From Paraburkholderia rhynchosiae (lineage in GTDB: Bacteria > Pseudomonadota > Gammaproteobacteria > Burkholderiales > Burkholderiaceae), in the NCBI RefSeq assembly GCF_002879865.1, contig NZ_PNXY01000018.1, positions 62,001 to 126,000 of the forward strand: DNA of 64,000 nt, given 5' to 3'. The translations under genes were made by a program, and so were the position numbers. Shown here one piece after another: positions 33,892 through 42,848 of this stretch (its first letter is position 1; each line of letters begins with the position of its first letter). The notes beneath the pieces were generated by a model. It worked only from the letters and a program-made list of their open reading frames with translations. It had not been told where the DNA came from and did not search any database.

Positions 33892-35655
33892 ATGAATATG
33901 CCCAGCGCGGAATTCTCCACGTCGGATACGACTCCACAACACGAAGCTGACTCTATCGGCGCCACCGTGCTCATGAAGGCACTGGCCGACGAAGACGTCG
34001 AATTTGTTTGGGGCTATCCCGGCGGCTCGGTACTCTACATCTACGACGAGCTGTACAAGCAGGACAAGTTCCAGCACATTCTCGTGCGCCACGAGCAGGC
34101 CGCGGTTCACGCCGCCGACGCCTATTCGCGTTCCACCGGCAAGGTCGGTGTGTGCCTCGTGACCTCCGGCCCCGGCGTCACCAATGCGGTGACCGGCATC
34201 GCCACCGCCTATATGGATTCAATTCCGATGGTCGTGATCAGCGGCCAGGTGCCGACTGCCGCGATTGGCCAGGATGCGTTCCAGGAGTGCGATACGGTCG
34301 GTATCACGCGTCCTTGCGTGAAGCACAACTTCCTCGTGAAGGACGTGCGCGACCTCGCCGCCACCGTCAAAAAAGCGTTTTACATTGCCCGTACCGGCCG
34401 CCCCGGACCGGTGCTGATCGACATTCCGAAAGACGTGTCGAAAGCGCCTTGCCAGTATGAGCCGCTCAAGAATGTTTCGCTGCGCTCGTACAACCCGGTT
34501 ACGAAGGGCCACTCCGGCCAGATCCGCAAGGCGGTTTCGCTGCTGCTCTCGGCGAAGCGCCCGTACATCTACACCGGCGGCGGCATCATTCTCGCGGACG
34601 CATCGCGTGAATTGAACCAGTTCGCCGATCTGCTCGGTTATCCCATCACCAACACGCTAATGGGGCTGGGCGGCTACCGCGCGAGCGACAAGAAATTCCT
34701 CGGCATGCTCGGCATGCACGGCACGTACGAAGCCAACATGGCGATGCAGCACTGCGACGTGCTGATCGCCATCGGCGCGCGCTTCGACGACCGCGTGATC
34801 GGCGACCCGGCGCACTTTGCGTCGCGTCCGCGCAAGATCATTCATATCGACATCGATCCTTCTTCTATCTCCAAGCGCGTGAAGGTCGACATTCCGATCG
34901 TCGGCGACGTCAAGGAAGTGCTGAAGGAGTTGATCGAGCAGTTGCAGACGGCCGAGCATGGCCCGGACACCGCGGCGCTCGCCGACTGGTGGAAGGACAT
35001 CGAAGGCTGGCGCGCGAAAGACTGCCTGAAATTCGACCGCAAGAGCGACATCATCAAGCCGCAGTACGTGGTGGAGAAGGCGTGGGAGTTGACGGACGGC
35101 AATGCGTTCGTCTGTTCCGACGTCGGCCAGCACCAGATGTGGGCTGCGCAGTTCTATCGCTTCAACAAGCCGCGCCGCTGGATCAACTCGGGCGGCCTCG
35201 GCACGATGGGCTTCGGCCTGCCGGCGGCGATGGGCGTGAAGATGGCGCACCCGGACGACGACGTGCTCTGCATCACGGGCGAAGGCTCGATCCAGATGTG
35301 CATCCAGGAGCTCTCGACCTGCAAGCAGTACGAGACGCCGGTCAAGATCATCTCGCTGAACAACCGCTATCTGGGCATGGTGCGCCAGTGGCAGCAGATC
35401 GAATACAGCAAGCGCTACTCGCATTCGTACATGGACGCGCTGCCGGATTTCGTGAAGCTTGCCGAAGCGTACGGCCACGTCGGCATGCGTATCGAACGCA
35501 CGGCCGATGTCGAGCCGGCGCTGAAGGAAGCGCTGCGCCTGAAAGATCGCACGGTGTTTCTCGACTTCCAGACCGATCCCACTGAAAACGTCTGGCCGAT
35601 GGTTCAGGCCGGCAAGGGCATCACCGAGATGCTCATGGGTTCGGAAGATCTATAA
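33892..35655 (+). CDS. ilvB: Acetolactate synthase large subunit
   Basis: The 587-residue ThDP enzyme has the three expected domains: N-terminal PYR domain with the catalytic Glu68 in VRHEQAAVHAADAY, the central FAD-binding domain, and the C-terminal PP domain. The ThDP-Mg motif reads GEGSIQM rather than the textbook GDGS, with the downstream Asn in SLNNRYLGMVRQW. It condenses two pyruvates, or pyruvate with 2-oxobutyrate, in valine, leucine and isoleucine synthesis. The small subunit gene follows 112 bases later. Length is normal for the biosynthetic, FAD-containing type. Confidence 0.97.
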   Translation: MNMPSAEFSTSDTTPQHEADSIGATVLMKALADEDVEFVWGYPGGSVLYIYDELYKQDKFQHILVRHEQAAVHAADAYSRSTGKVGVCLVTSGPGVTNAVTGIATAYMDSIPMVVISGQVPTAAIGQDAFQECDTVGITRPCVKHNFLVKDVRDLAATVKKAFYIARTGRPGPVLIDIPKDVSKAPCQYEPLKNVSLRSYNPVTKGHSGQIRKAVSLLLSAKRPYIYTGGGIILADASRELNQFADLLGYPITNTLMGLGGYRASDKKFLGMLGMHGTYEANMAMQHCDVLIAIGARFDDRVIGDPAHFASRPRKIIHIDIDPSSISKRVKVDIPIVGDVKEVLKELIEQLQTAEHGPDTAALADWWKDIEGWRAKDCLKFDRKSDIIKPQYVVEKAWELTDGNAFVCSDVGQHQMWAAQFYRFNKPRRWINSGGLGTMGFGLPAAMGVKMAHPDDDVLCITGEGSIQMCIQELSTCKQYETPVKIISLNNRYLGMVRQWQQIEYSKRYSHSYMDALPDFVKLAEAYGHVGMRIERTADVEPALKEALRLKDRTVFLDFQTDPTENVWPMVQAGKGITEMLMGSEDL

Positions 35656-35767
35656 CGACGGTTTCTAGCGTCGGCTTCGTCATGCGCGCCTTCAAAAAAG
35701 GCGGCGGCCGGCGAAGCGGCGCGAAACCGCTCGCATACATCGACAAAACATCTGGAAGAAGCGAAAC

Positions 35768-36259
35768 ATGAGACACATTATTTCTGTCCTGCTGGAAAAC
35801 GAACCGGGCGCGTTATCGCGCGTGGTCGGTCTCTTCTCGGCACGCGGCTACAACATTGAAACCTTGACGGTGGCTCCGACCGAAGACCGTTCGCTGTCGC
35901 GCATGACCATCGTCTCCATTGGCTCGGACGACGTGATCGAACAGATCACGAAGCATCTGAACCGCCTGATCGAGGTGGTGAAAGTGGTCGACCTTACCGA
36001 GGGCGCCCATATCGAGCGCGAGCTGATGCTGATCAAGGTGAGGGCGGTCGGCAAGGAACGTGAGGAGATGAAGCGGATGTCGGATATTTTCCGCGGCCGC
36101 ATCATCGACGTCACCGAGAAGACCTACACGATCGAACTGACGGGCGCGAGCGACAAGCTCGACGCCTTCATCGAAGGGCTCGATTCCACCGCGATTCTCG
36201 AAACGGTCCGTACGGGCAGCTCGGGCATCGGTCGCGGCGAGCGCATTCTGAAGGTGTAA
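35768..36259 (+). CDS. ilvN: Acetolactate synthase small (regulatory) subunit
   Basis: The 163-residue protein starts MRHIISVLLENEPGALSRVV, an ACT domain that binds valine for feedback inhibition, followed by the conserved second domain (ELMLIKVRAVGKEREEMKRM). The length and two-domain form correspond to the IlvH/IlvN class with long C-terminal domain. It pairs with IlvB at 33892. GAAGCGAAAC ahead of the start is a weak ribosome-binding site. Confidence 0.96.
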   Translation: MRHIISVLLENEPGALSRVVGLFSARGYNIETLTVAPTEDRSLSRMTIVSIGSDDVIEQITKHLNRLIEVVKVVDLTEGAHIERELMLIKVRAVGKEREEMKRMSDIFRGRIIDVTEKTYTIELTGASDKLDAFIEGLDSTAILETVRTGSSGIGRGERILKV

Positions 36260-36278
36260 CGCGCGAGCGTTTCGATCC

Positions 36279-36316
36279 GGCCGGATAGCGCTCCTCACGG
36301 TCGTCACTATCCGGCC
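36279..36316 (+). promoter_or_regulatory. Hairpin between ilvN and ilvC
   Basis: A perfect 10-base inverted repeat GGCCGGATAG / CTATCCGGCC (36279-36288 and 36307-36316) with an 18-base loop lies in the 122-base gap. No T-tract follows, so it is not a classical terminator. It may protect an mRNA end or tune ilvC relative to ilvBN. Confidence 0.55.
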
Positions 36317-36381
36317 TTGCAACACAACATTCGCAGTATCTGAATCTCACTGAATCATCCGTATTTAGCCAAGGAACCGAC

Positions 36382-37398
36382 ATGAAAGTTTTCTACGACA
36401 AGGACGCCGATCTCTCCCTCATCAAGGGCAAGCAGGTCACCATCATCGGCTATGGCTCGCAAGGCCATGCGCACGCGCTGAACCTGAAGGAAAGCGGCGT
36501 GAACATCACGGTCGGTCTGCGCAAGGGCGGCGCATCGTGGAGCAAGGCTGAGAATGCCGGCCTGCAAGTGAAGGAAGTGGCGGAAGCCGTGAAGGGCGCG
36601 GACGTCGTCATGATGCTGCTGCCGGACGAGCAGATCGCCGAAGTCTATGCGAAGGAAGTGCACGCCAACGCCAAGCAAGGCGCGGCGCTGGCATTCGCGC
36701 ACGGCTTCAACGTGCACTACGGCCAGGTGATTCCGCGTGCCGATCTGGACGTGATCATGATCGCGCCGAAGGCGCCGGGCCACACGGTTCGCGGCACGTA
36801 CTCGCAAGGTGGCGGCGTGCCCCATCTGATCGCAGTTGCGCAAGACAAGTCGGGCGCAGCACGCGACATCGCTCTGTCGTACGCCGCGGCGAACGGCGGC
36901 GGCCGTGCCGGCATCATCGAAACGAACTTCCGTGAAGAAACGGAAACCGATCTGTTCGGCGAACAGGCCGTGCTGTGCGGCGGTACTGTCGACCTGATCA
37001 AGGCGGGCTTCGAAACGCTGGTGGAAGCGGGCTACGCGCCGGAAATGGCGTACTTCGAATGCCTGCACGAACTGAAGCTGATCGTCGACCTGATCTATGA
37101 AGGCGGCATCGCGAACATGAACTACTCGATCTCGAACAACGCCGAATACGGCGAGTACGTGACGGGTCCGCGTATCGTGACGGCTGAAACGAAGAAGGCG
37201 ATGAAGGCCGTGTTGACCGACATTCAGACGGGCGAGTACGCGAAGAGCTTCATCATCGAAAACAAGGCTGGCGCACCGACGCTGCAATCGCGCCGCCGTC
37301 TGACGGCCGAGCACCAGATCGAGCAGGTTGGCTCGAAGCTGCGCGCTATGATGCCGTGGATCGCGAAGAACAAGCTGGTCGACCAGTCGAAGAACTAA
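36382..37398 (+). CDS. ilvC: Ketol-acid reductoisomerase
   Basis: The 338-residue class I enzyme has the NADPH motif GYGSQGHAHALNL (residues 25-37) and phosphate-contacting residues in GLRKGGASW. The C-terminal knotted domain shows the Mg-binding acidic residues in ETDLFGEQAVLCGG and FECLHELKLIVDL. It converts acetolactate to dihydroxyisovalerate in branched-chain amino acid synthesis. An AAGGAAC ribosome-binding site precedes the start, and a strong terminator follows at 37457. Confidence 0.98.
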   Translation: MKVFYDKDADLSLIKGKQVTIIGYGSQGHAHALNLKESGVNITVGLRKGGASWSKAENAGLQVKEVAEAVKGADVVMMLLPDEQIAEVYAKEVHANAKQGAALAFAHGFNVHYGQVIPRADLDVIMIAPKAPGHTVRGTYSQGGGVPHLIAVAQDKSGAARDIALSYAAANGGGRAGIIETNFREETETDLFGEQAVLCGGTVDLIKAGFETLVEAGYAPEMAYFECLHELKLIVDLIYEGGIANMNYSISNNAEYGEYVTGPRIVTAETKKAMKAVLTDIQTGEYAKSFIIENKAGAPTLQSRRRLTAEHQIEQVGSKLRAMMPWIAKNKLVDQSKN

Positions 37399-37456
37399 GA
37401 AGTCCGTCTTATCGTCTTATACCGGCGCGGCGCACCGCCGCATGCGCCGGTAATGC

Positions 37457-37495
37457 AAAAAGCCGCCCGAGGGTGCTGAACCCCGGGCGGCTTTT
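37457..37495 (+). terminator. Rho-independent terminator after ilvC
   Basis: The stem AAAAGCCGCCCG, one mismatch and GGGT pairs with its complement across a 5-base loop; the 3' arm ends in CTTTT. It closes the ilvBNC unit. Confidence 0.9.
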
Positions 37496-37532
37496 GCTAT
37501 CCTACGGTTTTACAAAAATACTGAAGCCATCC

Positions 37533-38171
37533 ATGAATTACCCACATCCGATCATCGCGCGAGAAGGCTGGCCGTTCATCGCCATCGCGGCCGTCGTTGC
37601 ATTACTGGTTCACGCCTTCGCGGGGTTCGGCTTTGCGTGGCTCTTCTGGCTGATTCTGATCTTCGTCGTGCAGTTCTTCCGCGATCCGGCGCGCCCGATT
37701 CCGACTCAGGCGAATGCCGTGCTATGCCCGGCCGACGGCCGCATCGTCGCAGTGGAAACCGCGCATGATCCGTATGCCAATCGTGAAGCGCTGAAAATCA
37801 GCGTGTTCATGAACGTATTCAATGTCCATTCGCAGCGCTCGCCCGTCGATGGCGCGATTTCCAAGGTCGAATATTTTCCCGGCGCGTATCTGAATGCCGC
37901 GGTGGACAAGGCTTCGCTAGAAAACGAGCGCAACGCGATCGTGATCGAAATGGCCGGTGGCCAGACGGTGACGTCCGTGCAGATTGCGGGTTTGATCGCG
38001 CGGCGCATTCTTTGCTATGTGCGTGCAGGTGAGCCGCTTACGCGTGGTCAGCGCTATGGCTTTATCCGCTTCGGCTCGCGCGTCGACGTCTATCTGCCGG
38101 TGGGCAGCCGTCCGCGTGTGTCGATCGGCGAGAAGGTGTCGGCGTCGTCCACGATCCTCGCTGAACTGTAA
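37533..38171 (+). CDS. psd: Phosphatidylserine decarboxylase proenzyme
   Basis: The start at 37533 (MNYPHPIIAREGWPFI) gives 212 residues; an open frame upstream overlaps ilvC in another frame. Two hydrophobic segments lie between residues 14 and 48. The self-cleavage site is Gly181-Ser182 in IRFGSRVDVYLP; cleavage makes the pyruvoyl group. The short form resembles the archaeal-type Psd used by many bacteria rather than E. coli Psd. It converts phosphatidylserine to phosphatidylethanolamine and is directly followed by pssA, so the two steps of the pathway are adjacent. Confidence 0.94.
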   Translation: MNYPHPIIAREGWPFIAIAAVVALLVHAFAGFGFAWLFWLILIFVVQFFRDPARPIPTQANAVLCPADGRIVAVETAHDPYANREALKISVFMNVFNVHSQRSPVDGAISKVEYFPGAYLNAAVDKASLENERNAIVIEMAGGQTVTSVQIAGLIARRILCYVRAGEPLTRGQRYGFIRFGSRVDVYLPVGSRPRVSIGEKVSASSTILAEL

Positions 38172-38195
38172 AGCGGCACCAAGGAGGTTGTCCGA

Positions 38196-39065
38196 ATGGC
38201 CGCATTCAAACCGCGCCGACCGCGCACCAGTGGACCGCTGCCGCGGCCGTTTCGCCGCAACAAGCCGATCGCGGCGGACTCGCCGGTCGTCGAGAGCCGG
38301 CGCGCGCAGCGTCAGCAATTCCTGAGAAAGCGCGGCATTTATCTGCTGCCGAACGCGTTCACCACGGCGGCGCTCTTCTGCGGCTTCTTTGCTGTCGTTC
38401 AGGCAATGAACGTGCGCTTCGAAGTCGCGGCCATCGCGATCTTCGTGGCCATGGTGCTCGACGGCATGGATGGCCGCGTCGCCCGTATGACGCATACGCA
38501 AAGCGCATTCGGCGAGCAGTTCGACAGTCTGTCCGACATGGTGTCGTTCGGCGTCGCGCCGGCGCTCGTCATGTATGAGTGGATCCTGAAGGACCTTGGC
38601 CGCTGGGGCTGGCTCGCGGCGTTCGTCTACTGTTCGGGCGCGGCGTTGCGCCTTGCTCGCTTCAACACGAACATCGGCGTGGTCGACAAGCGCTTCTTCC
38701 AGGGTATGCCGAGCCCGGCGGCGGCCGCGCTCATCGCCGGCTTCGTGTGGCTTGCCACCGACAACCGCGTGCCGCTCAAGCTGGTCTGGCTCCCGTGGGT
38801 CGCTTTCGTGCTGACCATCTACGCGGGCGTCACGATGGTGTCGAACGCGCCGTTCTATAGCGGTAAGGCGCTCGACGTGCGGCATCGCGTGCCGTTCGGT
38901 GTCATTCTGCTGGTGGTGGTGGCGTTCGTGCTGGTGTCGTCCGACCCGCCGCTGATGCTGTTCGGCCTGTTCGTGCTGTACGGTCTGTCCGGCTACGTGT
39001 TCTGGGGCTATCAGGCGATGCGCGGCAGGGCGAATCCGGCTCGCTCGGTGGCGCACGACAGGTAG
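38196..39065 (+). CDS. pssA: CDP-diacylglycerol-serine O-phosphatidyltransferase
   Basis: The 289-residue membrane enzyme has a basic 45-residue N-terminus and then the CDP-alcohol phosphatidyltransferase motif from Asp89 to Asp114 (D-G-M-D-G-R-V-A-R, eight residues, G-x3-D-x3-D). About eight membrane helices follow. It makes phosphatidylserine from CDP-diacylglycerol and serine. It belongs to the polytopic type II class, unlike the soluble E. coli enzyme. AAGGAGG precedes the start, and it is 24 bases after psd. Confidence 0.95.
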   Translation: MAAFKPRRPRTSGPLPRPFRRNKPIAADSPVVESRRAQRQQFLRKRGIYLLPNAFTTAALFCGFFAVVQAMNVRFEVAAIAIFVAMVLDGMDGRVARMTHTQSAFGEQFDSLSDMVSFGVAPALVMYEWILKDLGRWGWLAAFVYCSGAALRLARFNTNIGVVDKRFFQGMPSPAAAALIAGFVWLATDNRVPLKLVWLPWVAFVLTIYAGVTMVSNAPFYSGKALDVRHRVPFGVILLVVVAFVLVSSDPPLMLFGLFVLYGLSGYVFWGYQAMRGRANPARSVAHDR

Positions 39066-39124
39066 CTCGCAGATTGTTGTCCCCGCTGCGCGGCTCGCAG
39101 TTTGAGAGCTTATGCAGCATGAGA

Positions 39125-39151
39125 AACGGTGGCCCTTGGGTCGCCGTTTTT
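39125..39151 (+). terminator. Rho-independent terminator after pssA
   Basis: An 11-base stem AACGGTGGCCC with GGGTCGCCGTT (two G-U pairs), arms 39125-39135 and 39138-39148, is followed by TTT and a T-rich stretch. It ends the psd-pssA transcript. Confidence 0.82.
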
Positions 39152-39212
39152 CGTTTCCCGATGCTCGCCAAAACCTCGCGGCAAGGCGCGCTACACGCAG
39201 GTCTGGCGCTAA

Positions 39213-39241
39213 TTGCACGCAGGGGGGAATGCCGCTATAGT
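39213..39241 (+). promoter_or_regulatory. Candidate promoter upstream of leuA
   Basis: TTGCAC (39213-39218) and TATAGT (39236-39241) are separated by 17 bases. The -10 is 5 of 6 and the -35 is 3 of 6. It would read through the small lipoprotein-like frame into leuA, with a leader of about 255 bases. Confidence 0.5.
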
Positions 39242-39305
39242 CGTTGGATGACTGCGTCCACGTTGGCTTTTCAGGCGCAATAGAGGCGGCGAACCGGGCT
39301 ACGGG

Positions 39306-39481
39306 ATGAGCACAATCGAGAGCCGCAATCGAGCCGCACCGCGCACCTTAAAGCCGGCGCATTGACCGCGTTGACCGTCGCGCTAACCGGTTGCGCGTTT
39401 CCGCCTCATCCATGGTCGAGCGTCGTTCGCGGCGCTAACGGCGGCGGCATCCACATTCCAATATCCGATTCCCACAATTGA
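39306..39481 (+). pseudogene. Broken small lipoprotein-like reading frame
   Basis: A frame from ATG 39306 begins MSTIESRNRAAPRTLK and stops at 39365. The other frame, open to 39481, reads LKAGALTALTVALTGC then AFPPHPWSSVVRG and ends SDSHN. Joined by a single-base shift near 39350, the two give a basic n-region, a hydrophobic stretch and a lipobox LTGC (Cys at 39392-39394), a convincing lipoprotein signal. As the sequence stands neither half works alone. It may be a decayed gene, a sequencing error, or a frameshifted small lipoprotein. The overlap with the leuA leader makes chance possible. Confidence 0.4.
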
Positions 39482-39503
39482 ACGACTCCGCAGGAGACTC
39501 GAC

Positions 39504-41051
39504 ATGTCCGACAAACTGATCATATTCGACACCACGCTGCGTGACGGCGAACAATCGCCCGGCGCGTCGATGACGAAGGAAGAAAAAATCCGTATCGCGA
39601 AGCAACTCGAGCGGATGAAGGTCGACGTGATCGAAGCAGGCTTCGCGGCGAGTTCGAACGGTGACTTCGACTCTATTCAGACAATCGCAGGTCTGATTAA
39701 AGACAGCACGATCTGTTCGCTCGCCCGCGCGAACGACAAGGATATTCAACGTGCGGCCGACGCGCTCAAGCCCGCCGAGCGTTTCCGCATTCACACGTTT
39801 ATCGCGACGTCGCCGTTGCACATGGAAAAGAAACTGCGCATGACGCCGGACCAGGTGTTCGAGCAGGCGAAGCTGGCGGTGCGTTTCGCCCGCAAATTTA
39901 CGGACGACGTCGAGTTCTCGCCGGAAGACGGCAGCCGCTCGGACATGGACTTCCTGTGCCGCGTGCTGGAAGCGGTGATCGCGGAAGGCGCGACCACCAT
40001 CAACATCGCAGACACGGTCGGTTACGGCGTTCCTGAGTTGTACGGCAATCTCGTGAAGACGCTGCGCGAGCGTATTCCCAACTCGCACAAGGCGGTGTTC
40101 TCGGTGCATTGCCATAATGACCTCGGCATGGCAGTGGCGAATTCGCTGGCCGGCGTGCAGATCGGCGGCGCGCGTCAGGTCGAGTGCACGATCAACGGTC
40201 TGGGCGAGCGCGCGGGCAATACGTCGCTCGAAGAAATCGTGATGGCCGTGAAGACCCGCAAGGATTATTTCGCGCTCGAACTCGGCCTCGATACGACGCA
40301 GATCGTGCCGGCTTCAAAGCTGGTGTCGCAAATTACCGGTTTCGTCGTGCAGCCGAATAAAGCGGTGGTCGGCGCGAACGCATTCGCGCACGCGTCAGGC
40401 ATCCACCAGGACGGCGTGCTGAAGGCGCGCGACACCTACGAAATCATGCGCGCCGAAGACGTGGGCTGGAGCGCGAACAAGATCGTGCTCGGCAAATTGT
40501 CGGGCCGCAATGCGTTCAAGCAGCGCTTGCAGGAGTTGGGCATCGCGCTCGACAGCGAAGCCGAGTTGAATACGGCGTTCGCCCGCTTCAAGGAACTGGC
40601 TGACCGCAAGTCGGAGATTTTCGACGAGGACATCATCGCGATCGTCACCGAAGAATCGGCTGAGGCGCAGCAGAAAGAACACTACAAGTTCGTGTCGCTG
40701 TCGCAGCATTCGGAGACCGGCGAGCAGCCGCACGCGAAGATCGTGTTCGCGGTGGACGGCAAGGAAATTACCGGCGAAGCGCGCGGCAACGGTCCGGTGG
40801 ATGCCACGCTCAATGCAATCGAAACGGAAGTGGGCAGCGGTTCTGAGTTGCTGCTGTACTCGGTGAACGCGATCACCACCGGCACGCAGGCGCAGGGCGA
40901 AGTGACCGTGCGCCTGTCGAAGAGTGGGCGCATCGTCAATGGCGTGGGTACCGATCCGGATATCGTCGCGGCTTCCGCGAAGGCGTATATCTCAGCGCTC
41001 AACAAGCTGTATTCGAACGCCGATAAGCTGAATCCACAGCGCTCTGAGTGA
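39504..41051 (+). CDS. leuA: 2-isopropylmalate synthase
   Basis: The 515-residue enzyme starts MSDKLIIFDTTLRDGEQSPG (AGGAGA upstream), the HMGL-like TIM barrel with the metal-binding His pair in SVHCHNDLGMA, then a linker and the C-terminal leucine-sensing domain (about 390-515). It condenses acetyl-CoA with 2-oxoisovalerate in the first committed step of leucine synthesis. Length is that of the LeuA type 1 enzyme. It stands apart from other leu genes and next to ilvBNC and pssA, as in other Burkholderiales. Confidence 0.97.
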   Translation: MSDKLIIFDTTLRDGEQSPGASMTKEEKIRIAKQLERMKVDVIEAGFAASSNGDFDSIQTIAGLIKDSTICSLARANDKDIQRAADALKPAERFRIHTFIATSPLHMEKKLRMTPDQVFEQAKLAVRFARKFTDDVEFSPEDGSRSDMDFLCRVLEAVIAEGATTINIADTVGYGVPELYGNLVKTLRERIPNSHKAVFSVHCHNDLGMAVANSLAGVQIGGARQVECTINGLGERAGNTSLEEIVMAVKTRKDYFALELGLDTTQIVPASKLVSQITGFVVQPNKAVVGANAFAHASGIHQDGVLKARDTYEIMRAEDVGWSANKIVLGKLSGRNAFKQRLQELGIALDSEAELNTAFARFKELADRKSEIFDEDIIAIVTEESAEAQQKEHYKFVSLSQHSETGEQPHAKIVFAVDGKEITGEARGNGPVDATLNAIETEVGSGSELLLYSVNAITTGTQAQGEVTVRLSKSGRIVNGVGTDPDIVAASAKAYISALNKLYSNADKLNPQRSE

Positions 41052-41108
41052 CTTGCAAAGGCGCTTATTGAAAGCGGCTTGATGCATTCCCGCTTGTAGC
41101 AAATCTAA

Positions 41109-41142
41109 GCCCCGCGCCTTGAATGGCGCGGGGCATTTTTTT
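41109..41142 (+). terminator. Rho-independent terminator after leuA
   Basis: A perfect 10-base stem GCCCCGCGCC (arms 41109-41118 and 41125-41134) with a 6-base loop is followed by A and seven T. It lies between the convergent leuA and SulP genes. Confidence 0.95.
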
Positions 41143-41185
41143 GTGCGGCGTGCGCGTTTCGCTCGCACGCCGCAATCTCGCCACG

Positions 41186-42766
41186 TTACTCCGTTGCCGC
41201 GCGTCGCATCGACCAGCCGCGAGCCGCGCGCGCCTGCGCCCGGACCTGGTGCCGCACTTCTACGGCGATGCCGCGGCCCGGCGCATCGGCGACGAATGTG
41301 TCGAGCAGTTCGCGCACATCGTGGTCGACGAAATCGGCGCGCGTTGCATCGACGATCAAGGTCGCGCCGTCGGGAATCTGCTGCAAATAGTGCTTGAGCG
41401 GCACCTTGCCCAGAAACGACACGTCCTTGCGAAACGACAGCAGGTAATGATCGCCGTGTTGCGCGAGCACGATCGGGCGGCGCAGATTCGCATACAGCGC
41501 GAGCAGCACGCTGCACAGAATGCCGAGCACGATGCCGATCAGCAGATCGGTCGCGAGCACGCCAACCAGCGTGACAATAAACGGTGCGAACGGCGCGAAG
41601 CCTTGCTTCGCTATCGCGACGAACAGTGACGGCTTGGCGAGCTTCAGCCCCGTGAAAATCAGGATCGCCGCGAGACAGGAAAGCGGAATGAGATTGATGA
41701 CGCTCGTCAGCGCAAACACGCTGACGAGCAGCAGCACGCCGTGAATGATCGCCGACAGACGGCTCTGCGCGCCGGCATGCACGTTCGCGGAACTGCGCAC
41801 GATCACGGACGTAATCGGCAAGCCGCCAATCGCGCCGGCAATCAGATTGCCCACGCCTTGCGCTTTCAGTTCGCGATCCGGCGGCGCGGGGCGTCGTTCC
41901 GGGTCGATCTGCTCGACCGCTTCGAGGCTCAGCAAGGTTTCGAGACTTGCGACAATCGCGAGCGTAATGGCCACGCGCCATACGTCGGGATTAACCAGTT
42001 GCGCAAAATGCGGCCCGAAGTCGGCCCACTCGAGCGCGACGCCCAACGCGGCGAACGATTCGAGCGGCGGCAACGCGACGCGATGTTCGGCGGCTGGCGC
42101 GATCGACGGCGCAAGCATGTGCAGCAGCAACGTCGCGCCAATGCCGAGCAGCACCACGGCGAGCGGTGCGGGAACCATGCGTACGAGCGCAAAGCGGCGC
42201 ATTGCACGCGTTTCCCAGCCAATGAGGATGGCCAGCGACAGCAGCGTGATCGCGCACGCCACCAGCGAGACCGAACCGAACGGCGCCAGGATCGTGCCAG
42301 CCGCCTGCGCGGCGGTGGGCGCATTCGCTGCCGCTTGTCCGCCGAACAGGCCGAGCGCGAGCGGGAATTGCTTGACGATCAGCAGGATGCCGATAGCGGC
42401 GAGCATGCCCTTGATGACCGGCGACGGTACATATGCAGCGAAGCGGCCCGCCTTGAGCATCCCGAAGCCGAACTGGATCATGCCGGACAGCAGCACGGCC
42501 GCGAGGAATGCGGAGAAGCTGCCAAGCTGCGCGATGCCGTCGACGACAATCACGACGAGACCTGCCGCCGGGCCGCTGACGCTCAGGCGCGAGCCGCTCA
42601 GCACGGCGACGACCAGCCCGCCGACGATGCCCGAGACAAGCCCGGCAAACGGCTCGACGCCCGATGCATTTGCAATGCCTAGACAGAGCGGCAGAGCCAC
42701 CAGAAAAACGACCGTGCCCGCAAGCACGTCGCGCTGAAACGTAGAGAAAAAAGCTCGAAGGTTCAT
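41186..42766 (-). CDS. SulP-family anion transporter, probably bicarbonate
   Basis: The 526-residue protein has an N-terminal SulP transport domain with about 12 membrane segments (to about residue 405) and a C-terminal STAS domain (about 430-515). Family marks include ALPLCLGIANASGVEPFAG near the start and PITSVIVRSSANVHAGAQS. SulP proteins carry sulfate, bicarbonate or dicarboxylates. The carbonic anhydrase gene 82 bases upstream on the same strand argues for bicarbonate/CO2 management. Transport direction and coupling ion cannot be read from sequence. Confidence 0.9.
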   Translation of the reverse strand: MNLRAFFSTFQRDVLAGTVVFLVALPLCLGIANASGVEPFAGLVSGIVGGLVVAVLSGSRLSVSGPAAGLVVIVVDGIAQLGSFSAFLAAVLLSGMIQFGFGMLKAGRFAAYVPSPVIKGMLAAIGILLIVKQFPLALGLFGGQAAANAPTAAQAAGTILAPFGSVSLVACAITLLSLAILIGWETRAMRRFALVRMVPAPLAVVLLGIGATLLLHMLAPSIAPAAEHRVALPPLESFAALGVALEWADFGPHFAQLVNPDVWRVAITLAIVASLETLLSLEAVEQIDPERRPAPPDRELKAQGVGNLIAGAIGGLPITSVIVRSSANVHAGAQSRLSAIIHGVLLLVSVFALTSVINLIPLSCLAAILIFTGLKLAKPSLFVAIAKQGFAPFAPFIVTLVGVLATDLLIGIVLGILCSVLLALYANLRRPIVLAQHGDHYLLSFRKDVSFLGKVPLKHYLQQIPDGATLIVDATRADFVDHDVRELLDTFVADAPGRGIAVEVRHQVRAQARAARGWSMRRAATE

Positions 42767-42848
42767 AGTGTCGGTGCAGTAATGGGTGATGCCTGATGAC
42801 AGGCGAGGGCTGAACCGGATAGGACCCGGCTCTGGCTGTGCATTGGCA

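Noticed and set aside
33762..33950. Possible ilvB leader peptide starting at a GTG
   Set aside because: It lacks a cluster of Ile, Val or Leu codons and runs into ilvB without a stop before a terminator, so it does not fit attenuation.
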